Shown piece after piece: positions 17,566 to 26,534 of a stretch of DNA of 64,000 nt (positions within the stretch are counted from its first letter, which is position 1; each line of letters opens with the position of its first letter). Position numbers and translations under genes: made by a program. Source of the stretch: Gemmiger sp. An87 (GTDB taxonomy: Bacteria; Bacillota; Clostridia; Oscillospirales; Ruminococcaceae); contig NZ_NFHD01000013.1 in NCBI RefSeq assembly GCF_002159185.1, positions 33,554 to 97,553 of the forward strand, written 5' to 3'. The notes under the pieces are model-generated. The model saw only the letters and a program-made list of their open reading frames with translations, was not told where the DNA came from and did no database searches.

Positions 17566-19353
17566 TTATTCTGCAAAGCAGGAGGGTGGAGAATCGGGGT
17601 TCTTGGGCAAGGTGATCCGCGCCAGTAGTCGCTGCCCGTCGTAGTTAAAATATTTCAGCCCGCCCTGATCGCCGAACCGCAGCTTCAGCCGTTCGTTCAC
17701 ATTGCGGATGCCGAAGCCGTGGGTTACCTTCAGCGGTACGTCCTGATAATCCAGATAAGCGTTCAGCAGTTCGGCATCCGCACCGCAGCCGGTGTCGGTA
17801 ACCTCCACGATGTGTATGCCGTGTTCCTCCCGGGCGCTGATCCGGATGGTGATGCCCGGCTCCTGCCGGGTGATGCCGTGGCGGATGGAGTTTTCCACCA
17901 GCGGCTGCAGGGTGAATTTGGGAATAACCACCTGAGAAATCGGAAGGCCGGGCAGAATTTCCAGGCGAATGTCCTGCCGGAAACGGAGTACATATACCGC
18001 GATGTATTCCCGGATATTATCCAGTTCGGTGCTGATGGTTACCATTCGGTCCGGCTCGGTGATGCTGTAGCGCATCAGGCTGGCGATGGAATCCACCGTG
18101 GCGGCAATGTCGTCCTCCTCCCGCTCCAGTGCCATATAATTCACCGCATTCATGGCATTGAGCATGAAGTGAGGATTGATCTGGGCCTGCAGGGCCCGCA
18201 GTTCGCTTTCCCGGCGCATGTTTTCCTTGGCGGTAAGCTCCTGAATCAACACGTTGACCCGGTCGATCAGACTGCCAAAGCTCCGGCTCAGCTGCTGAAT
18301 CTCCCGCGGGCCGCGGATGGAAGAAGCATCCCACTGCACACCACGGGGGTCGTGAATGGCTTCGATTTTTTTGGTGAGCTGTACCACGGGGCGCGAGATA
18401 CTGGCCGACAGGACCAGCGACAATAGAATGCCCAGTACCACAAAGGCGATGGAACACAGCAGATAAGGCGACATCATGGCCCATACCTGAGTGTTGATGT
18501 CCTGATAGGGGGTCAGGAATACCAGCTGCAGGCCCCATTGCAGTTCCTGTGAGGTGCAAAGATACCGCTCGCCCTCAATCTCCAGCAGAGAGCTGACGGA
18601 ATTGGGAATCAGCAGGGTCTCGGTGATGGCCAGGTCACTCAGATTGGGGCTTCGGTATACCTGGGTCCCCTGGTCGTTCAGCAGCAGAAAACCGCTGTGC
18701 TGGGTCACCGGAACCAGTGAGAGCAGGTGAGGCAGCTGGGTGATCGGCAGACTTCCCTGCAGCACGCCCACGCCATCTTGCAGATGCGCGCCGGTGAAAG
18801 AGCTGCTCTGCAGCCGGCAGGCAAAGCAAAGCCGGGTCTGGTCCTCGCTCAGAAAAATGTGCTGGCCGCTGCGGCGGCTCAGCGCGGCCTGGTACCAATC
18901 CTCATCGGCAACGGTGGCCCCGCTGAATACCCGGCTCACGTTGGGAATGGTGTTGGAGGGCAGAAACAACTGGCTGACCTCCAGCTCCGGGTTCACGAAC
19001 AGCTCGGTCTTGAAACCGTTGTTCAACAAAAGCGCCTCTGCATTCAGCTGGTAGGAAAGGCGGCTGTTCAGGTTGAACTTGGTGTTCAGATCCTGCAGCT
19101 CATCCTGGCCGATTTCCCGGCTGAGCAGCTCGCCCAGCTGCTGGTCGCTGGTGTATTGATATACCAGCTGGTCCACGGCTTGGGTGAAGATGCTGCTCAG
19201 CCGCACGTTGGCTTCGATCACCGCCTCCTGGGAAGTGATCAGCTGCCGGGCGATGGAGTACCGGAACAGCAGATAGGTTGCGCCGTTCAGAGTCAGCAGA
19301 ATGGCCGAGATAATGCAGCAGACAATCAAAAAGGTCCGTTTTTTGATGCTCAT
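17566..19353 (-). CDS. YesM-type sensor histidine kinase
   Basis: A 595-residue two-component sensor kinase. It has one N-terminal membrane helix (about 7-28), a long extracellular sensor domain, a second membrane helix around residues 280-305 and a HAMP segment. The His_kinase domain has the phospho-acceptor H395 in QINPHFMLNAMNAV. The HATPase part follows (LVENSIRHGI, VTDTGCG, GFGIRNVNERL). YesM kinases partner AraC-type YesN regulators to control oligosaccharide uptake. GGGGAGG lies 8 nt before the ATG, and the start overlaps the stop of the regulator gene, so the two are translated together. The divergent Lpl-type importer is the probable target. Confidence 0.93.
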   Translation of the reverse strand: MSIKKRTFLIVCCIISAILLTLNGATYLLFRYSIARQLITSQEAVIEANVRLSSIFTQAVDQLVYQYTSDQQLGELLSREIGQDELQDLNTKFNLNSRLSYQLNAEALLLNNGFKTELFVNPELEVSQLFLPSNTIPNVSRVFSGATVADEDWYQAALSRRSGQHIFLSEDQTRLCFACRLQSSSFTGAHLQDGVGVLQGSLPITQLPHLLSLVPVTQHSGFLLLNDQGTQVYRSPNLSDLAITETLLIPNSVSSLLEIEGERYLCTSQELQWGLQLVFLTPYQDINTQVWAMMSPYLLCSIAFVVLGILLSLVLSASISRPVVQLTKKIEAIHDPRGVQWDASSIRGPREIQQLSRSFGSLIDRVNVLIQELTAKENMRRESELRALQAQINPHFMLNAMNAVNYMALEREEDDIAATVDSIASLMRYSITEPDRMVTISTELDNIREYIAVYVLRFRQDIRLEILPGLPISQVVIPKFTLQPLVENSIRHGITRQEPGITIRISAREEHGIHIVEVTDTGCGADAELLNAYLDYQDVPLKVTHGFGIRNVNERLKLRFGDQGGLKYFNYDGQRLLARITLPKNPDSPPSCFAE

Positions 19354-20426
19354 GGCGCGGCCTCCCCGCTGGCGGTACTGGGACATCCCGCATACAGATT
19401 ACGGAACTCGCTGGGGGTCATGCCGGTGTGCTTTTTAAAGAACTTGGCAAAATAGCGGGGGTCATCGTAGCCGGAAGAGAAGCACACATCCTTGATGGGG
19501 ATGGAGGCGTCTCGCAAAAGGGCCTGGGCCCGCTCCAGCCGCCGGGCGGAAAGATAGTTGCTGATGTTCTGACCTGTGGCGTTTTTGAAAACCGTGCTCA
19601 GGTACGAGAGGGAAAGGTGCAGTGTATCCGCCAGATTGGAGATGTTAAAGTTGGAGTCGGAGTAGTTGTCCTGAATGGCCTGCAGGCAATAGGAGACGAT
19701 GGGGTTTGCATATTCGCTTTTACGGTTTTCCGCGTATTCCATCAGATCGTAATACTGAGCGGCCAGGTAGGCCAGGCGTTCCTGCTGGGTGGTAAGCTTC
19801 CAGTATTCCTCCATGGCTTTCTGGCGCATGGCATCCAGGCTTGCCCGATCCTTGCCCAGCTCCTCCTGATATAAGAAGAGGTAATTCAGCAGCTGGATGC
19901 CCAGCACGTCCCGCCGGTCGGAGAGGGAGCGGAACACATCGTTGCTGATGAGCAGTTCGCCCATGGCTGCCATATCTCCTTTATGGAGCGCCTGGCTTAC
20001 CTGAGTGCGCAGGGCTTCGTCGCAGGCGTACCAGGGCGGCACATCCGCAGTGAGCTCGGCGTTGATTGCTGCCAGCCGTTCCTCCAGGCTGTTCAGCTTT
20101 GCCCGGGTGATGGGCTTCAGAATATAATCGGTCACCTGATATTGCAAGGCCCGTTGAGCGTATTCAAACTCGCCATGGCCGCTGATCAGGATCATGCGGG
20201 TGTTCGGGCAATGCTCATATAAATACCGGGCAAGATCCAGACCGTCCATACCGGGCATGCGGATGTCGGAAATGACCACATCCGGATGATGCTCCTCCAG
20301 CAGGGCTACTGCTTCGTCGCCGCTGGTGGCGCAGCCCATGAGCTGGCCGTTGAAACGGTCCCAATGCAACATGCGGGAGATTCCGTCCAGGGCCATGCGG
20401 TCATCGTCCACAAGAATGATCTTCAT
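19350..20426 (-). CDS. YesN-type response regulator, AraC family
   Basis: A 358-residue regulator. Its receiver domain (about 1-120) has the acidic pocket D7-D8-D9, the phospho-acceptor D54 in VISDIRMPGMDG, and the conserved lysine in YILKPI. A helical linker and a C-terminal AraC-type double helix-turn-helix (about 255-355, NISNLADTLHLSLSYLSTVF and SGYDDPRYFAKFFKKHTGMT) follow. It is encoded upstream of and overlapping the YesM kinase. Divergent transcription from the ABC importer suggests that it activates that promoter. AGGAG lies 10 nt before the ATG. Confidence 0.95.
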   Translation of the reverse strand: MKIILVDDDRMALDGISRMLHWDRFNGQLMGCATSGDEAVALLEEHHPDVVISDIRMPGMDGLDLARYLYEHCPNTRMILISGHGEFEYAQRALQYQVTDYILKPITRAKLNSLEERLAAINAELTADVPPWYACDEALRTQVSQALHKGDMAAMGELLISNDVFRSLSDRRDVLGIQLLNYLFLYQEELGKDRASLDAMRQKAMEEYWKLTTQQERLAYLAAQYYDLMEYAENRKSEYANPIVSYCLQAIQDNYSDSNFNISNLADTLHLSLSYLSTVFKNATGQNISNYLSARRLERAQALLRDASIPIKDVCFSSGYDDPRYFAKFFKKHTGMTPSEFRNLYAGCPSTASGEAAP

Positions 20427-20604
20427 AAAACAGGTGCTCCTTTCACACAAGAAGGGGAACGAATACAAAAGAACTGTTCTCCAGTATAGCACACTTTTTG
20501 TCTGTATGGTTGTAGATGTTGCAAAAAAATATATCAGAAAGGAAGCTTTTCTTGTGGAACCGGCTGTGCCTAAAAAAAGTGCACCCCACTTAAAATTAGT
20601 ATCG

Positions 20605-20633
20605 TTGTTGGCGAACAGAGGGGCGTTTATAAT
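20605..20633 (+). promoter_or_regulatory. Promoter of the Lpl-type importer operon
   Basis: A -35 TTGTTG (20605-20610) and a perfect -10 TATAAT (20628-20633) are separated by 17 bp, 47 bp before the first permease start. A YesN binding site would be expected just upstream, but I could not define one by eye. Confidence 0.75.
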
Positions 20634-20679
20634 TAAGGCAGACGGAAAAACGGCCACCGCGCTGTAAGGAGGAAATGCA

Positions 20680-21633
20680 ATGAAACAATCGGCAAAGTAC
20701 GCAGGCGGAGCGTACAACAAGGCTGGCTTTTTAAAAACCTTCAAAAAGAATCTTCCGCTCACGCTGATGGCGCTGCCTGCGCTGATCGTGATGTTCCTGT
20801 TCCGATATCTGCCCATGTCCGGCCTGCTGCTGGCCTTCAAGCGATTCAGTGTTCGTAAGGGCATCTTCGGCAGCGACTGGGTGGGGCTGAATAACTTCCA
20901 GTTCCTGTTCCAGACCTCCGATGCCTGGGTCATCACCCGCAACACCATCTGCTACAACGTGCTGTTCATCCTGATGGACCTGATCCTGGCAGTGGCCATG
21001 GCAATCGGCCTCAGCGAGCTGCTTCGCAAACGGCGGGCAAAGGTTTACCAGACCATCTTTATGGCACCTTACTTCCTGTCCTGGGTGGTTGTCTCCTTCA
21101 TGGCTTTCTCGCTGTTCAGCGTGGACGATGGCCTGTTTAACCACCTTCTGGCCTATTTCGGCTTCCAGGGTGTGGACTGGTACTCCGAGCCGGGCAAATG
21201 GCCCTTCATTCTCACCTTCTTCCAGATCTGGAAGACCATCGGCTACTCCACGGTCATGTACATCAGCAGCCTGACCGGTATCTCCAACGACTACTACGAG
21301 GCAGCCATCATCGACGGCGCAACCAAATGGCAGCAGATCAAGCGGATCACGCTGCCCTGCCTGAAGCCCATGATGATCGTACTTACCATCCTGGCCATCG
21401 GCCGCATCTTCTACGCGGACTTCGGTTTGTTCTTCCAGCTGCCCCGCAACTCCGGCCCCCTGTACCCGGCCACACAGGTCATCGACACCTACGTATACCG
21501 GGCTCTGAAGGAAACCGGCAACGTGGGCATGGCGGCAGCCGCAAGCCTGTACCAGTCCATCGTGGGCTTTGTGATGGTAGTGGGCGCCAACCTGGTGGTG
21601 CGCCGCATCGAGCCGGACAGCGCCCTCTTCTAA
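20680..21633 (+). CDS. ABC oligosaccharide importer permease (LplB family)
   Basis: A 317-residue inner-membrane permease of the CUT1/Lpl type with six predicted helices; the first is at about residues 27-47 (LTLMALPALIVMFLFRYLPM). The cytoplasmic EAA loop, which contacts the ATPase, is visible as EAAIIDGATKWQQIKRITLP. It forms a heterodimer with the next gene product for uptake of an oligosaccharide. TAAGGAGG lies just upstream of the ATG. As is usual for this family, no ATPase gene is in the operon, so a shared MsmK-like ATPase is presumed. Confidence 0.93.
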   Translation: MKQSAKYAGGAYNKAGFLKTFKKNLPLTLMALPALIVMFLFRYLPMSGLLLAFKRFSVRKGIFGSDWVGLNNFQFLFQTSDAWVITRNTICYNVLFILMDLILAVAMAIGLSELLRKRRAKVYQTIFMAPYFLSWVVVSFMAFSLFSVDDGLFNHLLAYFGFQGVDWYSEPGKWPFILTFFQIWKTIGYSTVMYISSLTGISNDYYEAAIIDGATKWQQIKRITLPCLKPMMIVLTILAIGRIFYADFGLFFQLPRNSGPLYPATQVIDTYVYRALKETGNVGMAAAASLYQSIVGFVMVVGANLVVRRIEPDSALF

Positions 21634-21657
21634 CGGTCTAAGGGAGGAAAGCAACCG

Positions 21658-22590
21658 ATGAAACTTTTTAAAAAAGTACCGGAGATGCCGAGCGATGATC
21701 TGTCCATCAACCGCATCTCCCAAAAGACAAATGCAGTACTGAATGTGGTGTTTCTGCTCTGGTCTCTGGCCTGTGTGCTGCCTCTGGCACTGGTGGTCGT
21801 TGTGTCCTTCAGCAGCGAACAAAGCATCTTCCAGAATGGCTACAGCTTTTTCCCCAGTGAATGGAGCCTGGACGCCTACCGCTTCTTCTTTAAACTGGGC
21901 GATCAGCTGATCCGCTCCTACGGCATCACCATTTTCGTGACCGTGGTGGGCACCCTGTTCAGCCTGGCCATCACCGCCATGTTCGCTTATGTGCTCAGCC
22001 GCAGCGACTACGCCTACAACCGGCTGTTCACTCTGCTCATGCTCTTCACCATGCTGTTCAACGGCGGCATCGTGGCCACCTACATGGTGAACACCCAGAT
22101 GCTGGGTCTGGGCGACAGTGTGTGGGCGCTGATTCTTCCCATGTCGCTGAATGCGTTCTATGTGATCGTGCTCCGCACCTTCTATAAGAGCATCCCGCTG
22201 GAGATCATCGAAGCCGCACGCATCGACGGCGCAGGCGAGTTCAAAACCTTCTTCAGCATCGTGCTGCCCCTGTCCAAGCCCGGTCTTGCCACCATCGGCA
22301 TGTTCACCACCATCGCCTACTGGAACGACTGGTTCCTCGGTATGCTGTACATTGTGGATCAGAAAAAGTACCCGGTGCAGACTTTGCTGTGGAGCATGCA
22401 GAACAGCCTGGAATTCATGAAGCAGTCTTCGGCCAACGCCCTGGAATACGCCGAAATGGCAGCCAATGCTCCCACCGACAGCGGCCGTATGGCACTCACC
22501 GTTCTGGTGGTGCTGCCCATCCTGCTGGCTTACCCCTTCTTCCAGAAATACTTCGTAAAGGGCCTGACCGTGGGCGGCGTAAAGGGCTGA
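21658..22590 (+). CDS. ABC oligosaccharide importer permease (LplC/YtcP family)
   Basis: A 310-residue second permease of the importer with six predicted helices. The EAA loop reads EIIEAARIDGAGEFKTFFSI followed by VLPLSKPGLA. N-terminal features (NVVFLLWSLACVLPLALVVV) match the LplC/YtcP group. It lies 24 bp after the first permease gene with its own GGGAGGAAAG ribosome site. Its pairing with the solute-binding lipoprotein downstream gives a complete importer apart from the ATPase. Confidence 0.93.
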   Translation: MKLFKKVPEMPSDDLSINRISQKTNAVLNVVFLLWSLACVLPLALVVVVSFSSEQSIFQNGYSFFPSEWSLDAYRFFFKLGDQLIRSYGITIFVTVVGTLFSLAITAMFAYVLSRSDYAYNRLFTLLMLFTMLFNGGIVATYMVNTQMLGLGDSVWALILPMSLNAFYVIVLRTFYKSIPLEIIEAARIDGAGEFKTFFSIVLPLSKPGLATIGMFTTIAYWNDWFLGMLYIVDQKKYPVQTLLWSMQNSLEFMKQSSANALEYAEMAANAPTDSGRMALTVLVVLPILLAYPFFQKYFVKGLTVGGVKG

Positions 22591-22673
22591 CAAAATCGCA
22601 ATAAAATATGGAACGACCGCGTTTTCCAAACAGGAAAGTGCGTTGATAGAAACAATTTTCAAGGAGGAATATT

Positions 22674-24218
22674 ATGAAGAACATCTCCAAGCGTGCTGCG
22701 GCGCTGGCCATGACCGCAGCCATGACTGCCGGTCTTCTGACCGGCTGCGGCGGTGCAGGCTCCGCTTCCGGCAGCGCGGCTTCCGGCGGCGATGATGTGA
22801 CCACCCTGACCTGGTACATGTCCATCAACCCCGTTGCGGCGGATACCGAAAAGGTGATTGCCAAGCTGAACGAGTACACCCGCGAAAAGATTGGCGTGGA
22901 GATTGACTACAAGGTCATCGCCAACCCGGACTACAAGGAGAAGATGCCCAACCTGATCAACGCAGGCGAGTACTTCGACATCTGCTTCACCTCCAACTGG
23001 ACCACCGATTACCTGCAGTTTACCGGCAAGGATGCCTTTATGGATATCACTGAGCTGCTGCCCCAGTACGCCAAGGAAACCTACGAGTTCATTCCCGAGG
23101 CGGTTTGGGATGCCGTTAAGGTAAACGGTTCCATTTACGGTGTGCCCTCCTATAAGGAGATGGGCTGGCAGGGCGGTATCGTGTACAACAGCGATATGGC
23201 TGAAGCCTATGGCATCGACATGAGCACCGTCAAGACCCTGGAGGATTACACCAAGGTGCTGGAGGTCGTGGCGGAGAAGTCCAAGGCCGAAGGCAAGAAC
23301 GTGGTGGGCGTTTCCGGCCTGACCAACGCCTGGCCCATGGCTGCTCCTTACGAGTCTCTGACCGGCAACCCCAAGCTGCCTGCCGCTGCTGCTGTGCCGG
23401 AGTTCGGCAACTTCCAGGATGTGGCCAGCCAGACCGTATTCAACCAGTACGCCAGCGAAGAGTACATGAACTACTGTCAGACCGTTCGCGGCTGGAACAA
23501 GGCTGGTTACCTGGGCGGCGACCCCGTGAACTACGACAGCGACATCGCCAACCGTGACAACGACTTCAACAATGGCGCGCTGTTCTCCTACTTCATCCAG
23601 TACGCTCCCGGCACCTCTGAATCCATGAGCGCTTCCAGCGGCCACGGCGTTGGCTTCGTTGCTCTGATGGACCCCCTGTTTGAGACCCGCAGCGCCATGG
23701 GCGGCCTGCTGGCCATCTCTTCCGCCAGCGAGCACCCCGACAAGGCTCTGGAGTTCATCAACCTGCTGAACACCGATGAATACGTGGGCACCCTGATCCG
23801 CCACGGCATCGAGGGCGAGCATTACACCGCAGTGGGCGACAACCAGGTGGACAAGACCATGGGCGGCACCCTGACCGACAACGGCTACGACTACACCTAC
23901 GGCTGGCAGTTCGGCACTCCCTTCAACCAGAAGTGGGACATCAGCTACCCCGATAACATCGAGCAGCTGTTCCAGGAGTACAACGACTCCGCTGTGATCT
24001 CTCCCAACAACGGATTCACCTTTGACGCGGTTCCTGTGGAAACTCAGGTTGCGGCCCTCACCAACGTGATCTCCGAGTACACCCCCTCTCTGGAGACCGG
24101 TTCCGTGGACCCCGCTGAGTACATTCCCAAGTTCCTGGAGGCCATGCAGGCCAACGGTGTGGACGATCTGATGAAAGAGGTCGAGAACCAGCTGACCACC
24201 TTCAAGTCCGCAAAATAA
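22674..24218 (+). CDS. Extracellular solute-binding lipoprotein (LplA type)
   Basis: A 514-residue substrate-binding lipoprotein. The signal peptide ends in the lipobox LTGC (C25), followed by a Gly/Ser-rich linker and a large two-lobe binding protein. The region TLTWYMSINPVAADTEKVIA and the length match LplA-type oligosaccharide-binding proteins of Firmicutes. Codon use is highly biased towards C-ending codons, which suggests strong expression. It hands its ligand to the two permeases upstream. The sulfatase, fucosidase and galactosidase nearby suggest that the ligand is a host-type oligosaccharide, but specificity cannot be read from sequence. Confidence 0.92.
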   Translation: MKNISKRAAALAMTAAMTAGLLTGCGGAGSASGSAASGGDDVTTLTWYMSINPVAADTEKVIAKLNEYTREKIGVEIDYKVIANPDYKEKMPNLINAGEYFDICFTSNWTTDYLQFTGKDAFMDITELLPQYAKETYEFIPEAVWDAVKVNGSIYGVPSYKEMGWQGGIVYNSDMAEAYGIDMSTVKTLEDYTKVLEVVAEKSKAEGKNVVGVSGLTNAWPMAAPYESLTGNPKLPAAAAVPEFGNFQDVASQTVFNQYASEEYMNYCQTVRGWNKAGYLGGDPVNYDSDIANRDNDFNNGALFSYFIQYAPGTSESMSASSGHGVGFVALMDPLFETRSAMGGLLAISSASEHPDKALEFINLLNTDEYVGTLIRHGIEGEHYTAVGDNQVDKTMGGTLTDNGYDYTYGWQFGTPFNQKWDISYPDNIEQLFQEYNDSAVISPNNGFTFDAVPVETQVAALTNVISEYTPSLETGSVDPAEYIPKFLEAMQANGVDDLMKEVENQLTTFKSAK

Positions 24219-24273
24219 ACATGTTTGCATCCGGGCTGGCGAGGCACAGCCGAGCCAGCGCACGCAGAGAAAA

Positions 24274-24312
24274 GGCCGGCAGCCCCGAAGCAGGGGCTGC
24301 CGGCTTCTTTTT
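24274..24312 (+). terminator. Terminator after the solute-binding protein gene
   Basis: A 12-bp perfect stem (GCCGGCAGCCCC / GGGGCTGCCGGC) with a 6-nt loop is followed by TTCTTTTT. It lies only 18 bp before the sulfatase start, so partial read-through would tune the downstream catabolic genes. Confidence 0.85.
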
Positions 24313-24330
24313 GAAATGAGGCAGAATTTC

Positions 24331-25788
24331 ATGAAAAAAAGACCCAATCTTCTGTTTGTTCTCACCGATGACCAGGGCGCCTGGGCCATGCACTGCGCAG
24401 GCAATGCGGATATCCAAACTCCCAATCTGGACCGGCTGGCCGCCCAGGGCACCCGGTTCGACAACTTCTTCTGCGCCTCCCCGGTGTGCAGCCCGGCCCG
24501 CGCTTCCATCCTCACCGGCCGCATCCCTTCCCAGCACGGCGTGCACGACTGGATTCGCAGCGGCAGCCTGGATAAAAAGGCCCTGGGCGAGCATGCGGAT
24601 CACCCCTATTTTGCCAGCGAGGATGTGCCCATCCAGTATCTGCAGGGGATCACCACCTATCCGGATTTGCTGGCACAGAACGGCTACACCTGTGCACTGG
24701 CGGGTAAGTGGCATCTGGGCGACAGCATGCAGCCCCAGCATGGCTTCTCCCATTGGTACACCATCGGCCGGGGCGGCTGCCTTTACAATCAGGCGGACGT
24801 GATCGAGGATGGGAAACTGCATTTTGAAAGCCGCTACATCACCGACCTGATCACCGAGCACGCGCTGGATTACCTGGACGCCTTCGCCGGGCAGGAAAAC
24901 CCCTTCTATGTGAGCGTGCATTACACCGCACCTCACGATCCCTGGGATGAGGACCAGCACCCGGCGGAGTACATCGATCTGTATCGGGATTGTGAATTCA
25001 CCGCAACGCCGGATGAACCTCTTCATCCGAACCGCATTCCCACCGCTCCCGGCGGTACCGGCGAGGAGCGCAAGCGGCTGCTGCGGGGCTACTACGCGGC
25101 AGTAAGCGCCATGGACGCCGGTGTGGGCCGTCTTTTGGATAAGCTGGACCAGCTGGGCATCGCGGAGGACACCCTGGTGATCTTCACCGCCGACAACGGC
25201 ATGAACATGGGCCATCACGGCATCTGGGGCAAGGGCAACGGCACCTTCCCGTTCAACCTGTTCGATACGGCCGTGAAGGTTCCCTTCATTGCCCGCTGGC
25301 CGGGCCATATCCTGGCGGACCGGGTGACCCCCAGTATGTGCAGCCATTACGATATCATCCAGACCCTGAACGAACTGCTGGATCTGGGCGCGCAGCTTCC
25401 GGAGGATCTGCCGGGCCACAGCTTTGCCAACGTGCTGGAACAGGGCGAGGATACCGACAACCATGTGGTGATTCTGGACGAGTACGGCAACAGCCGGATG
25501 ATCCGCAATCAGGAATGGAAATACGTCCACCGGTATCCCTATGGCCCCCACGAGCTGTATCACCTGACCACGGACCCGGGCGAGAAGGAAAACCTGGTGG
25601 ACAACCCGGAATACGCTCCCATCCGGGAGCAGCTGCTGAGCCAGTTGCAGAACTGGTACTACACCTACGCAGACCCGGCCATGGACGGCAGCAGGGAAGC
25701 GGTGACCGGCTTCGGCCAGATGCGCCGCCCCGGCATCTACTCTGAGGGCAAGCCGGTTTACGAGAGCAGCCCCAAATATCAGAAATAA
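24331..25788 (+). CDS. Sulfatase (S1 family), cytoplasmic
   Basis: A 485-residue arylsulfatase-fold enzyme. The formylglycine signature C53-S-P-A-R57 is a cysteine-type site that must be matured by an anaerobic radical-SAM enzyme (anSME), which is not in this window. Metal ligands D13-D14 (LTDDQG) and the late TADNGMNMGHHG motif are present, as is LAGKWHLGD. There is no signal peptide, so it would desulfate imported glycans inside the cell. The ATG at 24331 is preferred because GAGG lies 9 nt upstream. It precedes the fucose pathway genes; the substrate could be a sulfated galactose, fucose or GlcNAc glycan, but this is inference. Confidence 0.9.
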   Translation: MKKRPNLLFVLTDDQGAWAMHCAGNADIQTPNLDRLAAQGTRFDNFFCASPVCSPARASILTGRIPSQHGVHDWIRSGSLDKKALGEHADHPYFASEDVPIQYLQGITTYPDLLAQNGYTCALAGKWHLGDSMQPQHGFSHWYTIGRGGCLYNQADVIEDGKLHFESRYITDLITEHALDYLDAFAGQENPFYVSVHYTAPHDPWDEDQHPAEYIDLYRDCEFTATPDEPLHPNRIPTAPGGTGEERKRLLRGYYAAVSAMDAGVGRLLDKLDQLGIAEDTLVIFTADNGMNMGHHGIWGKGNGTFPFNLFDTAVKVPFIARWPGHILADRVTPSMCSHYDIIQTLNELLDLGAQLPEDLPGHSFANVLEQGEDTDNHVVILDEYGNSRMIRNQEWKYVHRYPYGPHELYHLTTDPGEKENLVDNPEYAPIREQLLSQLQNWYYTYADPAMDGSREAVTGFGQMRRPGIYSEGKPVYESSPKYQK

Positions 25789-25826
25789 CCATCCTATTTA
25801 TAGAAAGAAGAAACGAGGCAAAAACA

Positions 25827-26516
25827 ATGGAATTGCAGGCTTTGAAAGAACAGATTTGCGATGTCTGCCACAAGATGTGGCAGCTGGGCTGGGTCGCCGC
25901 CAACGACGGCAACGTGTCCGCCCGCCTGGAGGACGGCACCTTCCTGTGCACCCCCACCGGCATGAGCAAGAGCTTCATCACCCCGGAAAAGCTCATCCGC
26001 ATCAACGCGAAGGGCGAGGTGCTGGAAGGCGCCGAGGGTCTGCGCCCCTCCAGCGAGATCAAGATGCATCTGCGCTGCTATGAAAAGCGCCCGGATATCT
26101 GGAGCGTGATCCATGCCCATCCTCCCGGTGCCACCGGCTTTGCCGTGGCCCACAAGGCGATGGATATGTACAACATGATCGAGGACGTGGCGGTGATCGG
26201 CAGCGTACCTCTGACCCCTTATGGCACTCCCAGCACCACCGAGGTGCCGGATGCCATCGAGCCCTATCTGGAAGAGCATGATGTGATGCTGCTGGAGAAC
26301 CACGGCGCGCTGGCGGTGGGCAGCGACATCATCACCGCCTTCTACCGGATGGAAAGCCTGGAGCTGTGGGCTAAGATCACCATCAACGCGGTGATTCTGG
26401 GTGGCAGCATCGACATCAGCCGGGAGAACATCCAGAAGCTGATCGACCTGCGCGGCTTCTATCAGGTCACCGGCCGTCACCCCGGCTACAAGAAATTCGA
26501 CAACGGCCTGCGCTGA
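25827..26516 (+). CDS. fucA: L-fuculose-1-phosphate aldolase (class II)
   Basis: A 229-residue zinc aldolase splitting L-fuculose-1-phosphate into dihydroxyacetone phosphate and L-lactaldehyde. Compared with E. coli FucA the key residues line up with an offset of four: catalytic E77 in RPSSEIK, zinc ligands H96 and H98 (HAHPPG) and H159 (ENHGAL). The substrate pocket motif NDGNVSAR and GMSK are present. There is no N- or C-terminal extension of the kind used to target aldolases to microcompartments, so it should work in the cytosol. The kinase gene follows after 18 bp and then the isomerase gene. A rhamnulose-phosphate aldolase role is possible but less likely next to fucI. Confidence 0.9.
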   Translation: MELQALKEQICDVCHKMWQLGWVAANDGNVSARLEDGTFLCTPTGMSKSFITPEKLIRINAKGEVLEGAEGLRPSSEIKMHLRCYEKRPDIWSVIHAHPPGATGFAVAHKAMDMYNMIEDVAVIGSVPLTPYGTPSTTEVPDAIEPYLEEHDVMLLENHGALAVGSDIITAFYRMESLELWAKITINAVILGGSIDISRENIQKLIDLRGFYQVTGRHPGYKKFDNGLR

Positions 26517-26534
26517 CCGGGAAAGGAAACGCCC

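Noticed and set aside
12993..17576. 1527-codon minus-strand open frame opposite the giant surface protein
   Set aside because: It is antisense to a protein with clear domains, signal peptide and ribosome site; the translated product has no recognisable domain.
25827..26516. Aldolase as microcompartment cargo
   Set aside because: No N- or C-terminal extension; residues align end to end with cytosolic FucA.
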